A stretch of DNA of 64,000 nt from Pedobacter sp. Leaf216 (GCF_001421515.1 NZ_LMKM01000012.1:242335-306334); one strand, 5' to 3'. Shown: positions 34,950 through 44,517, counted from the stretch's first letter. The notes: generated by a model not told the origin, from the sequence alone. Numbers and translations are program-made.

Positions 34950-36815
34950 ATGAAATACTTTAAACTAATCATCATTCTGCTTTCAGCATCATCAGCATTT
35001 GCGCAAGGCGATGCCGGATACCCTAAAGCAAACTACACCAAAAAGGAAGTATACATCCCTATGCGTGATGGAACAAAACTTTTTACGGCAATTTACTCTC
35101 CTAAAAATGCCTCGAAAGATAAAAAATACCCGATGATTATGCAGCGTACCTGCTATAGTGTAGCCCCATACGGAGAAGATAAATTTCCTGCCCGCTTGGG
35201 TCCATCAGAACTCATGATGAAAGAAGGCTATATTGTGGTAATGCAGGATGTGAGGGGCCGTTGGAAAAGTGAAGGTACCTGGACCAACATGACACCTGTA
35301 ATTGATAATAAAAAGAGCAAAAAGGATGTTGATGAAGGATCAGATACTTACGATACCATCGACTGGCTGGTTAAAAACGTAGCCAACAATAATGGTAAAG
35401 TTGGTCAATGGGGAATTTCCTATCCGGGTTTTTATACCGCAGCAGGAATTCTGAGTAATCATCCAGCATTGAAAGCATCATCCCCACAAGCACCAATTTC
35501 CGATTTCTTTTTTGATGATTTTCACCATAATGGGTCATTCTTACAAAGTTATTTCTTCACCTTCCCGGTATTTGGGGTACAAAAAACCGATACCACATCT
35601 AAACCCTGGTACAATAACCAGATAATTTTGCCAAAAACAAAAGATGGTTACCAGTTTGCTTTAGATCTTGGCCCTTTAACCAATGCAGATAAATATTATA
35701 AGAATAACTTTTTTTGGCAGGAAACTGTAAACCATCCAAACTACGATGAGTTTTGGCAAAAACGCGGTTTATTAAAACATTACAATACTGTAAAACCTGC
35801 GGTAATGTTGGTTGGCGGCTGGTATGATGCTGAAGATTTATCAGGCCCCTTAAACATTTATAAAACTATAGAAAAGAAAAATCCTAATGCTTACAATACA
35901 ATAGTGATGGGGCCGTTTGGCCATGGAAGATGGAGCCGCGAAACTGGCCATACCATGCACAGCAATGTATATTTTGGCGATAGCATCGCTACCTTTTACC
36001 AAAAAGAAATCGAATCTAAATTTTTTAATCACTTTTTAAAAGGCAGTGGCGACAAAAACTCTGGTTTACCAGAAGCCTACATGTTTGATACCGGCAAAAA
36101 AGAATGGGAAACTTTTACCAAATGGCCAACAGAGAAAGCTGCTAAACAGAAATTGTATTTAGCTGCCGATGGTAAACTCAGCATGACTGCCCCTGCTGCC
36201 GCTGGTTCCTTAAACTACATCAGCGACCCTTTAAAGCCTGTTCCTTATACAGAAGATTTAACCACAACATTGGGTTTTACGCCACATAATTACATGAGCG
36301 AAGACCAACGTTTTGCCGGAAGAAGACCAGATGTATTGGTTTATCAAACCGAAGTGTTGGATAACGACATTACATTGGGTGGTGAAATTATGTCGCACCT
36401 TAAAATTGCAACCACAGGTACTGATGCCGATTTTATTGTAAAACTGATCGATGTTTATCCTGCCGATGAACCCAACAATGCTTATATGCCCAATAAAAAC
36501 ATTACCCTTAGCAATTACTGGCAAATGGTACGCTCGGAAATAATGCCTGCACGTTTCCGTAACAGTTTCGAAAAACCTGAAGCTTTGGTTGCCAATAAAA
36601 AAACCGATGTAAACTTTCAGTTGCAGGATGTATTGCACACCTTTAAAAAAGGACATAGAATCATGATCCAGGTACAAAGCACTGCATTTCCGCTGTTTGC
36701 ACGCAATCCACAAAAATTTGTAGAAAATCCTTATAAAGCAACAGAAGCAGACTACATTAAAGCCACTCAAACGGTATTTAACGATAGCTTTATCGAAGTT
36801 GATATTATAAAATAG
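34950..36815 (+). CDS. CocE/NonD-family serine hydrolase, copy 2
   Basis: A 621-residue paralogue of the gene before it, aligned along its full length. It has a signal peptide (SASSAFAQ, residues 12-19), catalytic Ser S157 in GISYPGFYT, the acid in LVGGWYDAEDLSG and His in GPFGHGRWS. The C-terminal domain ends in similar YLPNTAFPLFARNPQKF-like sequence. Divergence between copies is clear in the middle, where the lid and substrate pocket are expected, so substrate ranges may differ. The two genes and the M1 peptidase point to one exported peptide-degrading cluster. Confidence 0.92.
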   Translation: MKYFKLIIILLSASSAFAQGDAGYPKANYTKKEVYIPMRDGTKLFTAIYSPKNASKDKKYPMIMQRTCYSVAPYGEDKFPARLGPSELMMKEGYIVVMQDVRGRWKSEGTWTNMTPVIDNKKSKKDVDEGSDTYDTIDWLVKNVANNNGKVGQWGISYPGFYTAAGILSNHPALKASSPQAPISDFFFDDFHHNGSFLQSYFFTFPVFGVQKTDTTSKPWYNNQIILPKTKDGYQFALDLGPLTNADKYYKNNFFWQETVNHPNYDEFWQKRGLLKHYNTVKPAVMLVGGWYDAEDLSGPLNIYKTIEKKNPNAYNTIVMGPFGHGRWSRETGHTMHSNVYFGDSIATFYQKEIESKFFNHFLKGSGDKNSGLPEAYMFDTGKKEWETFTKWPTEKAAKQKLYLAADGKLSMTAPAAAGSLNYISDPLKPVPYTEDLTTTLGFTPHNYMSEDQRFAGRRPDVLVYQTEVLDNDITLGGEIMSHLKIATTGTDADFIVKLIDVYPADEPNNAYMPNKNITLSNYWQMVRSEIMPARFRNSFEKPEALVANKKTDVNFQLQDVLHTFKKGHRIMIQVQSTAFPLFARNPQKFVENPYKATEADYIKATQTVFNDSFIEVDIIK

Positions 36816-36831
36816 CGCGCCCGTAAATAGC

Positions 36832-36856
36832 CCCGATTCGTGTCCCCACAAACAGG
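36832..36856. repeat. Decayed CCGATTCGTG hairpin after copy 2
   Basis: CCCGATTCGTG, TCCC, then CACAAACAGG is an imperfect copy of the last hairpin of the element at 34886-34909, and stands in the same place after the second paralogue. The spacer may have been copied with the gene. Confidence 0.5.
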
Positions 36857-36880
36857 AAAATTGATCAACACTGAAAAAAA

Positions 36881-38533
36881 ATGAAAAAATTACTCTTAAT
36901 CCTTGCAACCGCCCTAAGTATTTCAACGGCTCAGGCGCAGCTGCTTGGAAAAAACCAGGTAAACTCCCGCGCCGATAGTCTTCGCGGAACCCTTACCCCA
37001 TTGCGCACCTGTTACGATATCAATTACTACCACTTAGATGTGAAGATTGATATTGATCAGAAATCGGTAAGCGGAAACAATGAATTTGCCTTTACTGCCA
37101 CTCAGGATTTCACTAAACTACAATTCGATCTTTTCGACAACTTAAAAGTTGATAAAGTGGTTTATCAAGGCAATAATTTACCTTTTACACGCGAGTATAA
37201 TGCTGTTTTTGTTACTTTCCCCAAAGCGGTAAAAAAAGGAAGTAAAGATAAATTCACGGTATTTTACTCTGGCAACCCTACCGTAGCAAAAACACCACCA
37301 TGGGATGGCGGTTTCATCTTTAAAAAAGATGCTGCAGGCAATCCTTTTGTATCTGTGGCCTGCCAGGGGCTTGGTGCCAGCGTATGGTGGCCAAATAAAG
37401 ATCACCAAAGTGATGAGGTAGACAGCATGTTGATTAGCATTACCATACCAAACACCTTACAGGAAATATCAAACGGAAGGTTAAGAAACACAGTAGATAA
37501 ACCCGATGGTTACAAACAATACAATTGGTTTGTGAGCAACCCCATTAATAACTATGATGTTACTTTTTACATTGGAAAATATGCACACTGGCAAGACAGT
37601 TACGATGGTGAAAACGGGAAACTGAGCATCGATTATTGGGCTTTACAAACGGATAGTGCAAAAGCGCGCCCACACTGGGATGCAGATGTTAAGCCCATGC
37701 TAAAATGTTTTGAATATTGGTTTGGTCCATACCCATGGTACAAAGACGGTTATAAACTGGTTGAGGCACCACACCTGGGTATGGAACATCAGAGTGCGGT
37801 AGCCTATGGCAATCAATTTAAGAAAGGTTATTTGGGTAGAGATTTGAGCGGAACCGGCCATGGCCTAAAATTTGATTTTATTACCGTACACGAAAGCGGC
37901 CACGAATGGTTTGGCAACAACATTACCGCAAAAGATATTGCCGACATGTGGATACATGAAGGTTTTACCAATTACTCAGAAGTATTGTTTACAGAATGTA
38001 CAGAAAATAAAGCAGCTGCAGATGAATATGTAATCGGACTGCAAAAAATAATCAGCAACGACATTCCCGTAATCGGCCCTTATGGTGTTAATAAAGAAGG
38101 ATCAGGCGATATGTACCCAAAAGGAGCAAACCTGATTAGCACCATACGCCAGTTAATTAATAACGATGAAAAATTCAGACAGATTCTTCGTGGATTAAAC
38201 AAAACATTTTATCACCAAACCGTAACTACTGCACAAATCGAAAATTACATTGCTAAGCAGAGTGGTTTAAAATTAGATAAGGTGTTCGATCAGTATTTAC
38301 GCTATACCAATATCCCTGTACTTGAATATAAAATAGATAACGGAACCTTGTCTTATCGCTGGTTAACCGATGTAAAAGGCTTCGATATGCCTGTACGCGT
38401 TACCTTAAAAACTGGTGCTTATACATTAATCAAACCATCAAATGATTGGAAAACGGTTAAAGTAGACGCCAGTATTAGTGCTGATAATTTTAAACAAGAT
38501 CCATTATTTTACATCAAAACAAAGAAAGGATAA
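36881..38533 (+). CDS. M1-family zinc metallopeptidase (aminopeptidase)
   Basis: A 550-residue exported peptidase (signal peptide residues 1-20, ISTAQAQ). The zinc-binding HESGH (337-341) with E360 in WIHEGFTNYSE is the M1 HExxH-x18-E motif, although the usual ELAH is replaced by ESGH. The exopeptidase motif GAMEN is represented by GMEHQSAVAYGN (about 305). It lacks the large C-terminal helical domain of classical aminopeptidase N, as in the short Bacteroidota branch. It follows the two CocE hydrolase genes in the same direction. Confidence 0.9.
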   Translation: MKKLLLILATALSISTAQAQLLGKNQVNSRADSLRGTLTPLRTCYDINYYHLDVKIDIDQKSVSGNNEFAFTATQDFTKLQFDLFDNLKVDKVVYQGNNLPFTREYNAVFVTFPKAVKKGSKDKFTVFYSGNPTVAKTPPWDGGFIFKKDAAGNPFVSVACQGLGASVWWPNKDHQSDEVDSMLISITIPNTLQEISNGRLRNTVDKPDGYKQYNWFVSNPINNYDVTFYIGKYAHWQDSYDGENGKLSIDYWALQTDSAKARPHWDADVKPMLKCFEYWFGPYPWYKDGYKLVEAPHLGMEHQSAVAYGNQFKKGYLGRDLSGTGHGLKFDFITVHESGHEWFGNNITAKDIADMWIHEGFTNYSEVLFTECTENKAAADEYVIGLQKIISNDIPVIGPYGVNKEGSGDMYPKGANLISTIRQLINNDEKFRQILRGLNKTFYHQTVTTAQIENYIAKQSGLKLDKVFDQYLRYTNIPVLEYKIDNGTLSYRWLTDVKGFDMPVRVTLKTGAYTLIKPSNDWKTVKVDASISADNFKQDPLFYIKTKKG

Positions 38534-38657
38534 TGGTTGATTTTTCTTTACCCCAGACTGGAATTTAAAGAAATTTTCACTTTGTGCAACTTTTCTGCAA
38601 AACAACCGTCTTATTAGAAAAACGACATTATTCCATTTAAAAATAAAATCTATAACC

Positions 38658-39389
38658 ATGAAAAAAGTATTTGCAATATTATTGGCATCATTAACATTAA
38701 CTGCTGGCGTTAACGCAATTGCAAAAAATGGCAGCAACACAAATGAATTCCGTACCAAAAGCGACGATCGCCAGGTTAAAAACTTTAATGGCGTAGCATC
38801 TGCAGGACCAATTAACGTAATTGTAACACTAGGCAATACCGAGAGCTGCCGTTTAGAAGGCGATTCAGAAGCAATTGCTTCAATTATTACGGAGGTAAAA
38901 GGCAACGTGTTGGTTATCCGCCCACAAACAAGTATCACCAGCTGGTCTAGAAAATACGAAGGCAAAAAAATCACAGCATACGTAACCGCAAAAGAGTTGG
39001 CAAGCTTAACAGTAAGTGGCGATGGAAACTTAACTGTTAGCGGCAAAATCAGCACCGGTAGCCTAACCACAACGGTGAGCGGTTCGGGCAGCATTAAAGC
39101 AACAGCAGATGTAGATGATTACAGCGGTGTGATTAGCGGATCGGGCGCAATTAACATCACTGGTGGCGCAGATCATGCAAAAGTAGTTATCAGCAGTTCT
39201 GGTACATTTTCAGGTAAATCATTTTCTACAAAAACCTTAAACAGTACCATCAGTGGTTCAGGAACTGTAAATATTGCGGTTAGCGAAAGCATTAAAGCAG
39301 TAATCAGTGGTTCAGGAAATGTAAATTATTCTGGCAACCCAAGTGTTGATAAAACCGTTATTGGCTCAGGTGGTGTAAGAAAAGTTTAA
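38658..39389 (+). CDS. DUF2807 (GIN-domain) exported protein
   Basis: A 243-residue protein with a signal peptide (cleavage near residue 21, LTAGVNAIA). The rest is the head-GIN-domain beta-helix: repeated short strands with SGDGNLTVSG, TTTVSGSGSIKA, VISGSGAINITG, TISGSGTVNIA and VISGSGNVNYSG (about 120-240). Such proteins are frequent at the cell surface or periplasm of Bacteroidota; the function is unknown. A good terminator follows. The minus-strand frame 38504-39094 is a shadow. Confidence 0.88.
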   Translation: MKKVFAILLASLTLTAGVNAIAKNGSNTNEFRTKSDDRQVKNFNGVASAGPINVIVTLGNTESCRLEGDSEAIASIITEVKGNVLVIRPQTSITSWSRKYEGKKITAYVTAKELASLTVSGDGNLTVSGKISTGSLTTTVSGSGSIKATADVDDYSGVISGSGAINITGGADHAKVVISSSGTFSGKSFSTKTLNSTISGSGTVNIAVSESIKAVISGSGNVNYSGNPSVDKTVIGSGGVRKV

Positions 39390-39409
39390 ATAAAAACCAT
39401 TTAATAGCG

Positions 39410-39440
39410 AACACCTGTAAGAAATTACAGGTGTTTTTTT
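39410..39440 (+). terminator. Terminator after DUF2807 gene
   Basis: ACACCTGTAA (39411-39420) and TTACAGGTGT (39425-39434) form a perfect stem around GAAA and are followed by six T. It is a strong Rho-independent terminator. Confidence 0.9.
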
Positions 39441-39481
39441 GTTGGTAAGGAATAAATTTTTAGTTCCATTCCCCAACACAA

Positions 39482-39515
39482 TCGTTATGATGAACTTGTT
39501 ATAGCATCTTTTTGT
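39482..39515. repeat. Copy of the TGCTGAACTTGTTTCAGCAT-type repeat
   Basis: GTTATGATGAACTTGTTATAG and CATCTTTTTGTAAAAC resemble the sequence at 62001-62039 (GTGATGCTGAACTTGTTTC). Both sit in gene-free DNA. The copy here is imperfect. Confidence 0.45.
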
Positions 39516-39600
39516 AAAACACCCTGATCCAGAAAGCTCTTTGGACAAGACTCGGTATTCAAACTAAAAAATTATCTTCGCTTAACAACATCCCTAGCTA

Positions 39601-40359
39601 ATGAAAAAAACCTTATTTGCACTCCTTTTACTATTTAATATCAGCTTTGGTTACAGTCAAACACTCGATAAAAAGTATCTGCCAGTGGTAAATGCTTTTA
39701 TCGCAACAGTAAAAAGTGGTTCGATAGAAAAATTGAGCGCCAAAATCAAATATCCTTTAACCCGTACTTATCCCATCCCGCCAATTAAAAATAAGCAGGA
39801 ATTTATAAAAAGATATAAAGAGGTTTTTGATGACCAACTCATCAAAAAAATTATCAACTCCAAACCCACAACGAATTGGAGCGATGTGGGCTGGAGGGGT
39901 ATTATGCTTTTAAACGGCAATTTATGGCTCGATACCGATGGCAAAATCATTGCAGTAAACCAGCAATCAAAGCTCGAAGCCAAAGAACAAACTAAGCTAA
40001 TTAATGCCGACAAAAACAAACTTTATTCATCTCTCGCTAATTTTACACAACCGGTTCTGGTTCTCGAAACTGCCCAATACCGGATCAGAATTGACGACCT
40101 TGGAAACAACAATTACAGATACGCCTCCTGGTCGCTAAAAAGTAACATGAGCGAAAAGCCTTCATTGGTATTAACCAAAGGTAGGTTGACGGCCGATGGC
40201 AGCGGCGGAAACCACAACTATCAATTTAAAAGTGGACAATATACCTATACCTGTTATATTACAGTACTTGGAGAAGAAGATTCGCCTCCCGCCCAACTCA
40301 CGATCACTAAATCAGGTAAAGAAATTTTATCTCTAGAAGCAAAAAGACTCACTTTATAA
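39601..40359 (+). CDS. Unknown exported protein
   Basis: A 252-residue protein with a clean signal peptide (MKKTLFALLLLFNISFGYSQ). The first half (about 22-130) contains NAFIATVKSGSIEKLSAKIK and a region that looks like a small alpha/beta fold of the NTF2/SnoaL kind; the second half (about 145-250) is beta-rich. I do not recognise the family. It stands between the DUF2807 and DinB genes, 12 bases upstream of the latter, so they may be one unit. Confidence 0.72.
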   Translation: MKKTLFALLLLFNISFGYSQTLDKKYLPVVNAFIATVKSGSIEKLSAKIKYPLTRTYPIPPIKNKQEFIKRYKEVFDDQLIKKIINSKPTTNWSDVGWRGIMLLNGNLWLDTDGKIIAVNQQSKLEAKEQTKLINADKNKLYSSLANFTQPVLVLETAQYRIRIDDLGNNNYRYASWSLKSNMSEKPSLVLTKGRLTADGSGGNHNYQFKSGQYTYTCYITVLGEEDSPPAQLTITKSGKEILSLEAKRLTL

Positions 40360-40371
40360 TAATGCAAGCAT

Positions 40372-40818
40372 ATGCTTATCGAAACTTTAAAAGCACTTTT
40401 TAACCGTGATTTAAACAAGCTCAAATCCGAAATCGAATCCTATAATAATGAAACTAATTTATGGATTATAGACAGAAACATTGCCAACTCAGCAGGTAAC
40501 CTTTGCCTTCATTTAATAGGAAACCTGAATACATATATCGGTGCAACCTTAGGTGGTAGTAATTACATCCGCAATAGGGAACTGGAGTTTTCTTTAAAAA
40601 ATATCCCAAAGCAAGAACTGATCAACATGATCCAAGCAACTCTGATAACAGTTACGCAAACCCTCGAAAAAATAACCGAAGAACAGCTTAATATTGAATA
40701 TCCGATGTTAGTTCTTCAGGAGAAAACCTCAACCGGATTCTTTATGGTTCACCTTACCACACACTTAGCCTATCATTTAGGGCAGATCAATTACCATAGA
40801 AGGTTGTTGGATGTTTAA
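40372..40818 (+). CDS. DinB/DUF1572-family putative metal-dependent enzyme
   Basis: A 148-residue four-helix protein. The metal-ligand pattern for DinB-type proteins is present: LCLHLIGNLNTYI (His near residue 44) and HLTTHLAYHLGQINYHRR near the C-terminus (four His, residues about 125-143). It probably binds zinc or nickel and may act in thiol-based transfer; no substrate can be named. It follows the unknown exported protein with 12 bases between. Confidence 0.85.
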   Translation: MLIETLKALFNRDLNKLKSEIESYNNETNLWIIDRNIANSAGNLCLHLIGNLNTYIGATLGGSNYIRNRELEFSLKNIPKQELINMIQATLITVTQTLEKITEEQLNIEYPMLVLQEKTSTGFFMVHLTTHLAYHLGQINYHRRLLDV

Positions 40819-41102
40819 AATTATGTTGTTATAAATAGAAGCCAGGTTGGGCATCCAGTAATGCAATCTACGTGCTAAATCATGAATTGCGAGGAGGATT
40901 TCAGCGACAAAGCATTCAATCAAGAGAATGCAATTAATACTTAGAATTACCCATCATGCAACAACCCTTGCTCAAAATGCAATTGTAGTTACCAAAAAAA
41001 AATTAAGCGTTACACTATTTAGAAAAACAAGAGCCAATCGCTCAAAATAAAATAATATCCTCCGTGCCTTTATTTTTCTGTGGCTTTCTACATCCAAAAC
41101 AA

Positions 41103-41128
41103 AAAAGGAGGCTTAAACCTCCTGCCAT
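41103..41128 (-). terminator. Terminator after outer-membrane protein gene
   Basis: On the minus strand AGGAGG, TTTAAG, CCTCCT is followed by TTTTTTG. It is 7 bases after the stop of the 41135-42025 gene. The rest of the gap 40819-41102 holds no gene. Confidence 0.75.
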
Positions 41129-41134
41129 ATCTTT

Positions 41135-42025
41135 TTAAAACTGAACCCCAATCAGCCACATATTTTCAATGTAGTTAATCTTCTGACTGGCATGATCGTA
41201 CTCATCCCATCCAGTGGTATGCACATTTGTTAAATTGGTAGCACCAAACTTAGTGGTGTTCTGCAAATAAACATTTTTCCAAACGTAAAACTTAAGTCCG
41301 ATTTTAGCCGACACCCCATAGCCTGAAATATTCCAGTGGTTGTTGCGGCCAAGTCCGAATAAGCGAACATCAGAACGAGGAACCATAATTCCTCCGCCTA
41401 AGCCAGTTTCTAATGTTAATGAAGTATTTCCACCTGGTGCAACCCAAATATCATCGTAACGTTCAACCTCTATATTGGCATAGTTAAAACCATCAGTATG
41501 TTCATAAGTAAGCATACTTTCTTTAACATTAATATTTTGCCCGTTATAATCACCAGCTAAAGACCCTGTTGCAACATTTTCGGGCGTAATATTGGCACCA
41601 ATGTGCCCAGTAATGGCAACAGTTTGCGGAATATCCATCACATATTTCATGTGGTCCCATCCGATTGAAATGCTGTAGTTATCTTTAATAAAATAACCTA
41701 CGCGAATATTATATTGTGGAACAGTGATTAAGCCCGGGTTTAAATAAGCCCAGCTCAATTTAGACTGCCTATCATGTGCAACAACATCTTTAAGTGTAAA
41801 ATCGTAATTTGGGCCCTGAAACCTGATATCGCTTTTGCCATACCATGAACTGTTATAACCCCAGTGAAAAAAGAAATCGCCCTTGCGCGAAAAATTTCTT
41901 TTATGCTCAGGATTAAATAAACTTTTAGATGTTGGTGTATGGTCAGTTGAAGAGGTTTGAATCTCCTGAGCCTGCATACGCTTGCCGAACAAGAGTGCTA
42001 AAAATAGAATGGTAAGTCTTTTCAC
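41135..42025 (-). CDS. Unknown outer-membrane beta-barrel protein
   Basis: A 296-residue protein that starts with GTG and has a signal peptide (MKRLTILFLALLFGKRMQAQ). The rest alternates short strands that end in aromatic residues, with a final Phe (IGVQF), as in outer-membrane barrels. Asn and Gly-rich turns include VAPGGNTSLTLETGLGGGI. No family name can be given. It is the second gene of a minus-strand pair with the DUF2490 gene (85 bases apart). Confidence 0.72.
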   Translation of the reverse strand: MKRLTILFLALLFGKRMQAQEIQTSSTDHTPTSKSLFNPEHKRNFSRKGDFFFHWGYNSSWYGKSDIRFQGPNYDFTLKDVVAHDRQSKLSWAYLNPGLITVPQYNIRVGYFIKDNYSISIGWDHMKYVMDIPQTVAITGHIGANITPENVATGSLAGDYNGQNINVKESMLTYEHTDGFNYANIEVERYDDIWVAPGGNTSLTLETGLGGGIMVPRSDVRLFGLGRNNHWNISGYGVSAKIGLKFYVWKNVYLQNTTKFGATNLTNVHTTGWDEYDHASQKINYIENMWLIGVQF

Positions 42026-42110
42026 GCGGCAAATTGAGCAAAAAGACCAGTCAATTACAACAGCTTTAACATTTTGTAGGACTTATTGTACAAAAAATGA
42101 CTTTGAAACA

Positions 42111-42818
42111 TTAAAACCTGGTATAAACGGCCAGTTGAATGATATTATTAACTGTATTATTCGTCATGCCCTTACTCGCCTGGTTCATGTAACCTGCTTC
42201 AAGATCAAATTTCTTCGAAAATCGATAACCCGCAGCCACGTACAACCTGTTTTGATCGAAAACGCTATTGTTAATTTGATCTTTATTTTGGAGATTTAAA
42301 AAAACCTCGTTTTGCAAGGCCACAAACGGCCCTTTAGTAAAGGTAGGCTGTGTTTTTTGTAACGGTTGGATGAGCCTTAAAAAATAACGGAAACGCTGCG
42401 AAAAAACATCCTCGCCAGAGCGGCCAATAAAACGTTGCTCTAACCTAACCCTATGACTGGCAAATACTGATTTTATTTTATGAGTGTAAATATATTGCTC
42501 GAAAATACGGTGTTCGTGAAAAAGATTTTTACTGGTACCGATCAGATTCATATCAGTGGTTTGCCACAAATAACCCAAAGCCACATTATGTTTATCGTTA
42601 ATAAAATATTGTACCGCAGGCCGTACCAAGGTATTCCTTAAATGACTCCAATCGTCACCAGAACGCAGCTGAACATCAAACTGAAGTCCCCATTTTTCGT
42701 TAAACTTGGTATTGTTTAAAAACATAAACCAACCCGAATTTTGCTTTTGGGTTTGCGCATAAAGCTTTCCAGATGCCACAATGATCAGCACCATGGCAGA
42801 GAATAATATTTTTTTCAT
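42111..42818 (-). CDS. DUF2490 outer-membrane protein
   Basis: A 235-residue beta-barrel protein with a signal peptide (cleavage near residue 21, SGKLYAQ). NSGWFMFLNNTKFNEKWGLQ, then RVRLEQRFIGR and AGYRFSKKFDLEAGYMNQ match the DUF2490 pattern (PF10677), which is found in Bacteroidota and Proteobacteria without a known role. It ends in RF, the C-terminal aromatic signal for outer-membrane assembly. Upstream, AAGATAAACCGG/TTTTATCT is a short palindrome that could be an operator. Confidence 0.82.
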   Translation of the reverse strand: MKKILFSAMVLIIVASGKLYAQTQKQNSGWFMFLNNTKFNEKWGLQFDVQLRSGDDWSHLRNTLVRPAVQYFINDKHNVALGYLWQTTDMNLIGTSKNLFHEHRIFEQYIYTHKIKSVFASHRVRLEQRFIGRSGEDVFSQRFRYFLRLIQPLQKTQPTFTKGPFVALQNEVFLNLQNKDQINNSVFDQNRLYVAAGYRFSKKFDLEAGYMNQASKGMTNNTVNNIIQLAVYTRF

Positions 42819-43092
42819 AAAAAGATAAACCGGTTTTATCTGTGTGCTGCTAAATTAAAAGAAATATGGCAAAGTGAAAAGAGAGTTGTTAATTAGTTAG
42901 AAAATCAGGAGATCGGAGTCCGCCATTTATTGCCTGCAACAACGTTCCAACCTGGCGTATTTAGCGTTGTTATGGTTGTTGATAAGGTCGCAACCAACTA
43001 CCTGTTCCTGGCCTTAGTGTTAAAAACCTCCAAATCCATTACCTAAACCAGTACGAATCCTTGTGTTAAAAACCCTTATTATTTAAAATTCA

Positions 43093-43104
43093 TTTAACGT
43101 TAAA
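43093..43104. promoter_or_regulatory. TTTAACGTTAAA palindrome before fabV
   Basis: A perfect 12-base palindrome (43093-43104) 104 bases upstream of fabV. FapR-type fatty-acid regulators of Firmicutes bind different sites, so no regulator can be named. The remaining gap 42819-43207 shows no gene. Confidence 0.3.
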
Positions 43105-43207
43105 CGATTAAAAATTTATCTTCGTTAAAGATTTGGGCATTATGGCATCTTTAACTTGCCTTAAATTGCGCTTATTTTAATATTACAAAACGTAAAATAG
43201 AACAAAA

Positions 43208-44401
43208 ATGATTATCGAACCTAGAATGAGGGGCTTTATCTGTTTAACCGCACATCCTGATGGCTGCGCACAAAACGTAAAGAATCAAATTGAATATGTA
43301 AAATCAAAAGGAGCTATAGATGGTCCTAAAAAAGTATTGGTAATTGGTGCATCAACCGGTTTTGGTTTGGCATCACGCATTACTGCTGCTTATGGATCTG
43401 GGGCGGCTACAATTGGCGTATTTTTCGAAAAGGCACCTTCTGAAGGTAAAACAGCATCACCAGGCTGGTACAACAGTGCAGCTTTCGAAAAAGAAGCACA
43501 TGCAGCTGGTTTATACGCAAAAAGCATAAATGGCGATGCGTTTTCTAAAGAAATTAAAGAAAAAACTTTAGCAACAATTAAAGCCGATTTAGGTCAGGTA
43601 GATTTAGTAATTTATAGCCTTGCATCTCCGGTACGAAAACATCCTGATACAGAGGTATTACACCGCTCTACTTTAAAACCTATCGGAGGAACTTACACCA
43701 ATAAAACTGTAGATTTCCATACAGGCAATGTAACCGAAATTTCTATCGAACCTGCTACAGAAGAAGATATAGTGAACACTGTGGCCGTAATGGGCGGCGA
43801 AGACTGGTCGATGTGGATTGATGCTTTAAAAGCAGAAAACCTGCTTGCCGAAGGTGCCACAACAGTAGCATATTCGTACATAGGCCCAGCTTTAACCGAG
43901 CCGGTATACCGTAAAGGAACCATTGGCCGTGCTAAAGATGATTTAGAAGCAACTGCATTTACCATAGCCGATAAATTAAAAGATATTAATGGAAAAGCTT
44001 ATGTATCAGTTAATAAAGCATTGGTTACACAGGCAAGCTCTGCAATTCCGGTAATTCCGCTTTACATTTCATTGTTGTATAAAGTAATGAAAGCTGAAGG
44101 TATACATGAAGGTACAATTGAGCAGATTCAACGTTTATATGCAGAACGCTTATACACCGGCAATCCTGTTCCTGTTGATGAAAAAGGAAGAATCAGAATT
44201 GATGATTGGGAAATGCGCGAAGATATTCAGGATAAAGTTGCCAAACTATGGAACGAAGCAACAACCGAAACACTACCTGCAATAGGCGATTTACCAGGTT
44301 ACAGATCTGATTTCTTAAGTTTGTTCGGTTTCGAAATTGATAAAGTAGATTATCAAAAAGATGCACAGGAAGTGGTAGAAATAGAAGGTTTAGTAAATTA
44401 A
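43208..44401 (+). CDS. fabV: Enoyl-ACP reductase FabV
   Basis: A 397-residue NADH-dependent trans-2-enoyl-ACP/CoA reductase of the FabV (TER) family, for the last step of fatty-acid elongation. VLVIGASTGFGLASRITAAY (about 43-62) binds NADH. The family active site Y-x8-K is Y234 to K243 (YRKGTIGRAK). MGGEDWSMWIDAL and the C-terminal SDFLSLFGFEIDKVDYQKD are characteristic. FabV enzymes are larger than FabI and often resist triclosan. It is a single gene with a strong terminator. Confidence 0.95.
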   Translation: MIIEPRMRGFICLTAHPDGCAQNVKNQIEYVKSKGAIDGPKKVLVIGASTGFGLASRITAAYGSGAATIGVFFEKAPSEGKTASPGWYNSAAFEKEAHAAGLYAKSINGDAFSKEIKEKTLATIKADLGQVDLVIYSLASPVRKHPDTEVLHRSTLKPIGGTYTNKTVDFHTGNVTEISIEPATEEDIVNTVAVMGGEDWSMWIDALKAENLLAEGATTVAYSYIGPALTEPVYRKGTIGRAKDDLEATAFTIADKLKDINGKAYVSVNKALVTQASSAIPVIPLYISLLYKVMKAEGIHEGTIEQIQRLYAERLYTGNPVPVDEKGRIRIDDWEMREDIQDKVAKLWNEATTETLPAIGDLPGYRSDFLSLFGFEIDKVDYQKDAQEVVEIEGLVN

Positions 44402-44475
44402 TTATTCAAATCCATTATCCTCAACCGCTATAGTTATTTCGACTTGAGCAACGCGGAATGGAAAAATCTTATAAT

Positions 44476-44508
44476 AAACGGCTGGCCATATAGCCAGCCG
44501 TTTTTATA
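44476..44508 (+). terminator. Terminator after fabV
   Basis: AAACGGCTGGC (44476-44486) and GCCAGCCGTTT (44493-44503) pair perfectly over 11 bases with the loop CATATA and are followed by T. It lies directly before the acetyltransferase gene. Confidence 0.9.
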
Positions 44509-44517
44509 CCCAAACAC

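Noticed and set aside
36258-36926. A 222-residue minus-strand frame over the end of the second CocE gene and the start of the M1 gene
   Set aside because: Cys/Phe/Tyr-rich translation without a domain, antisense to two well-supported genes.
38504-39094. A 196-residue minus-strand frame over the DUF2807 gene
   Set aside because: It is antisense to a signal-peptide gene with a clear repeat fold; shadow frame.
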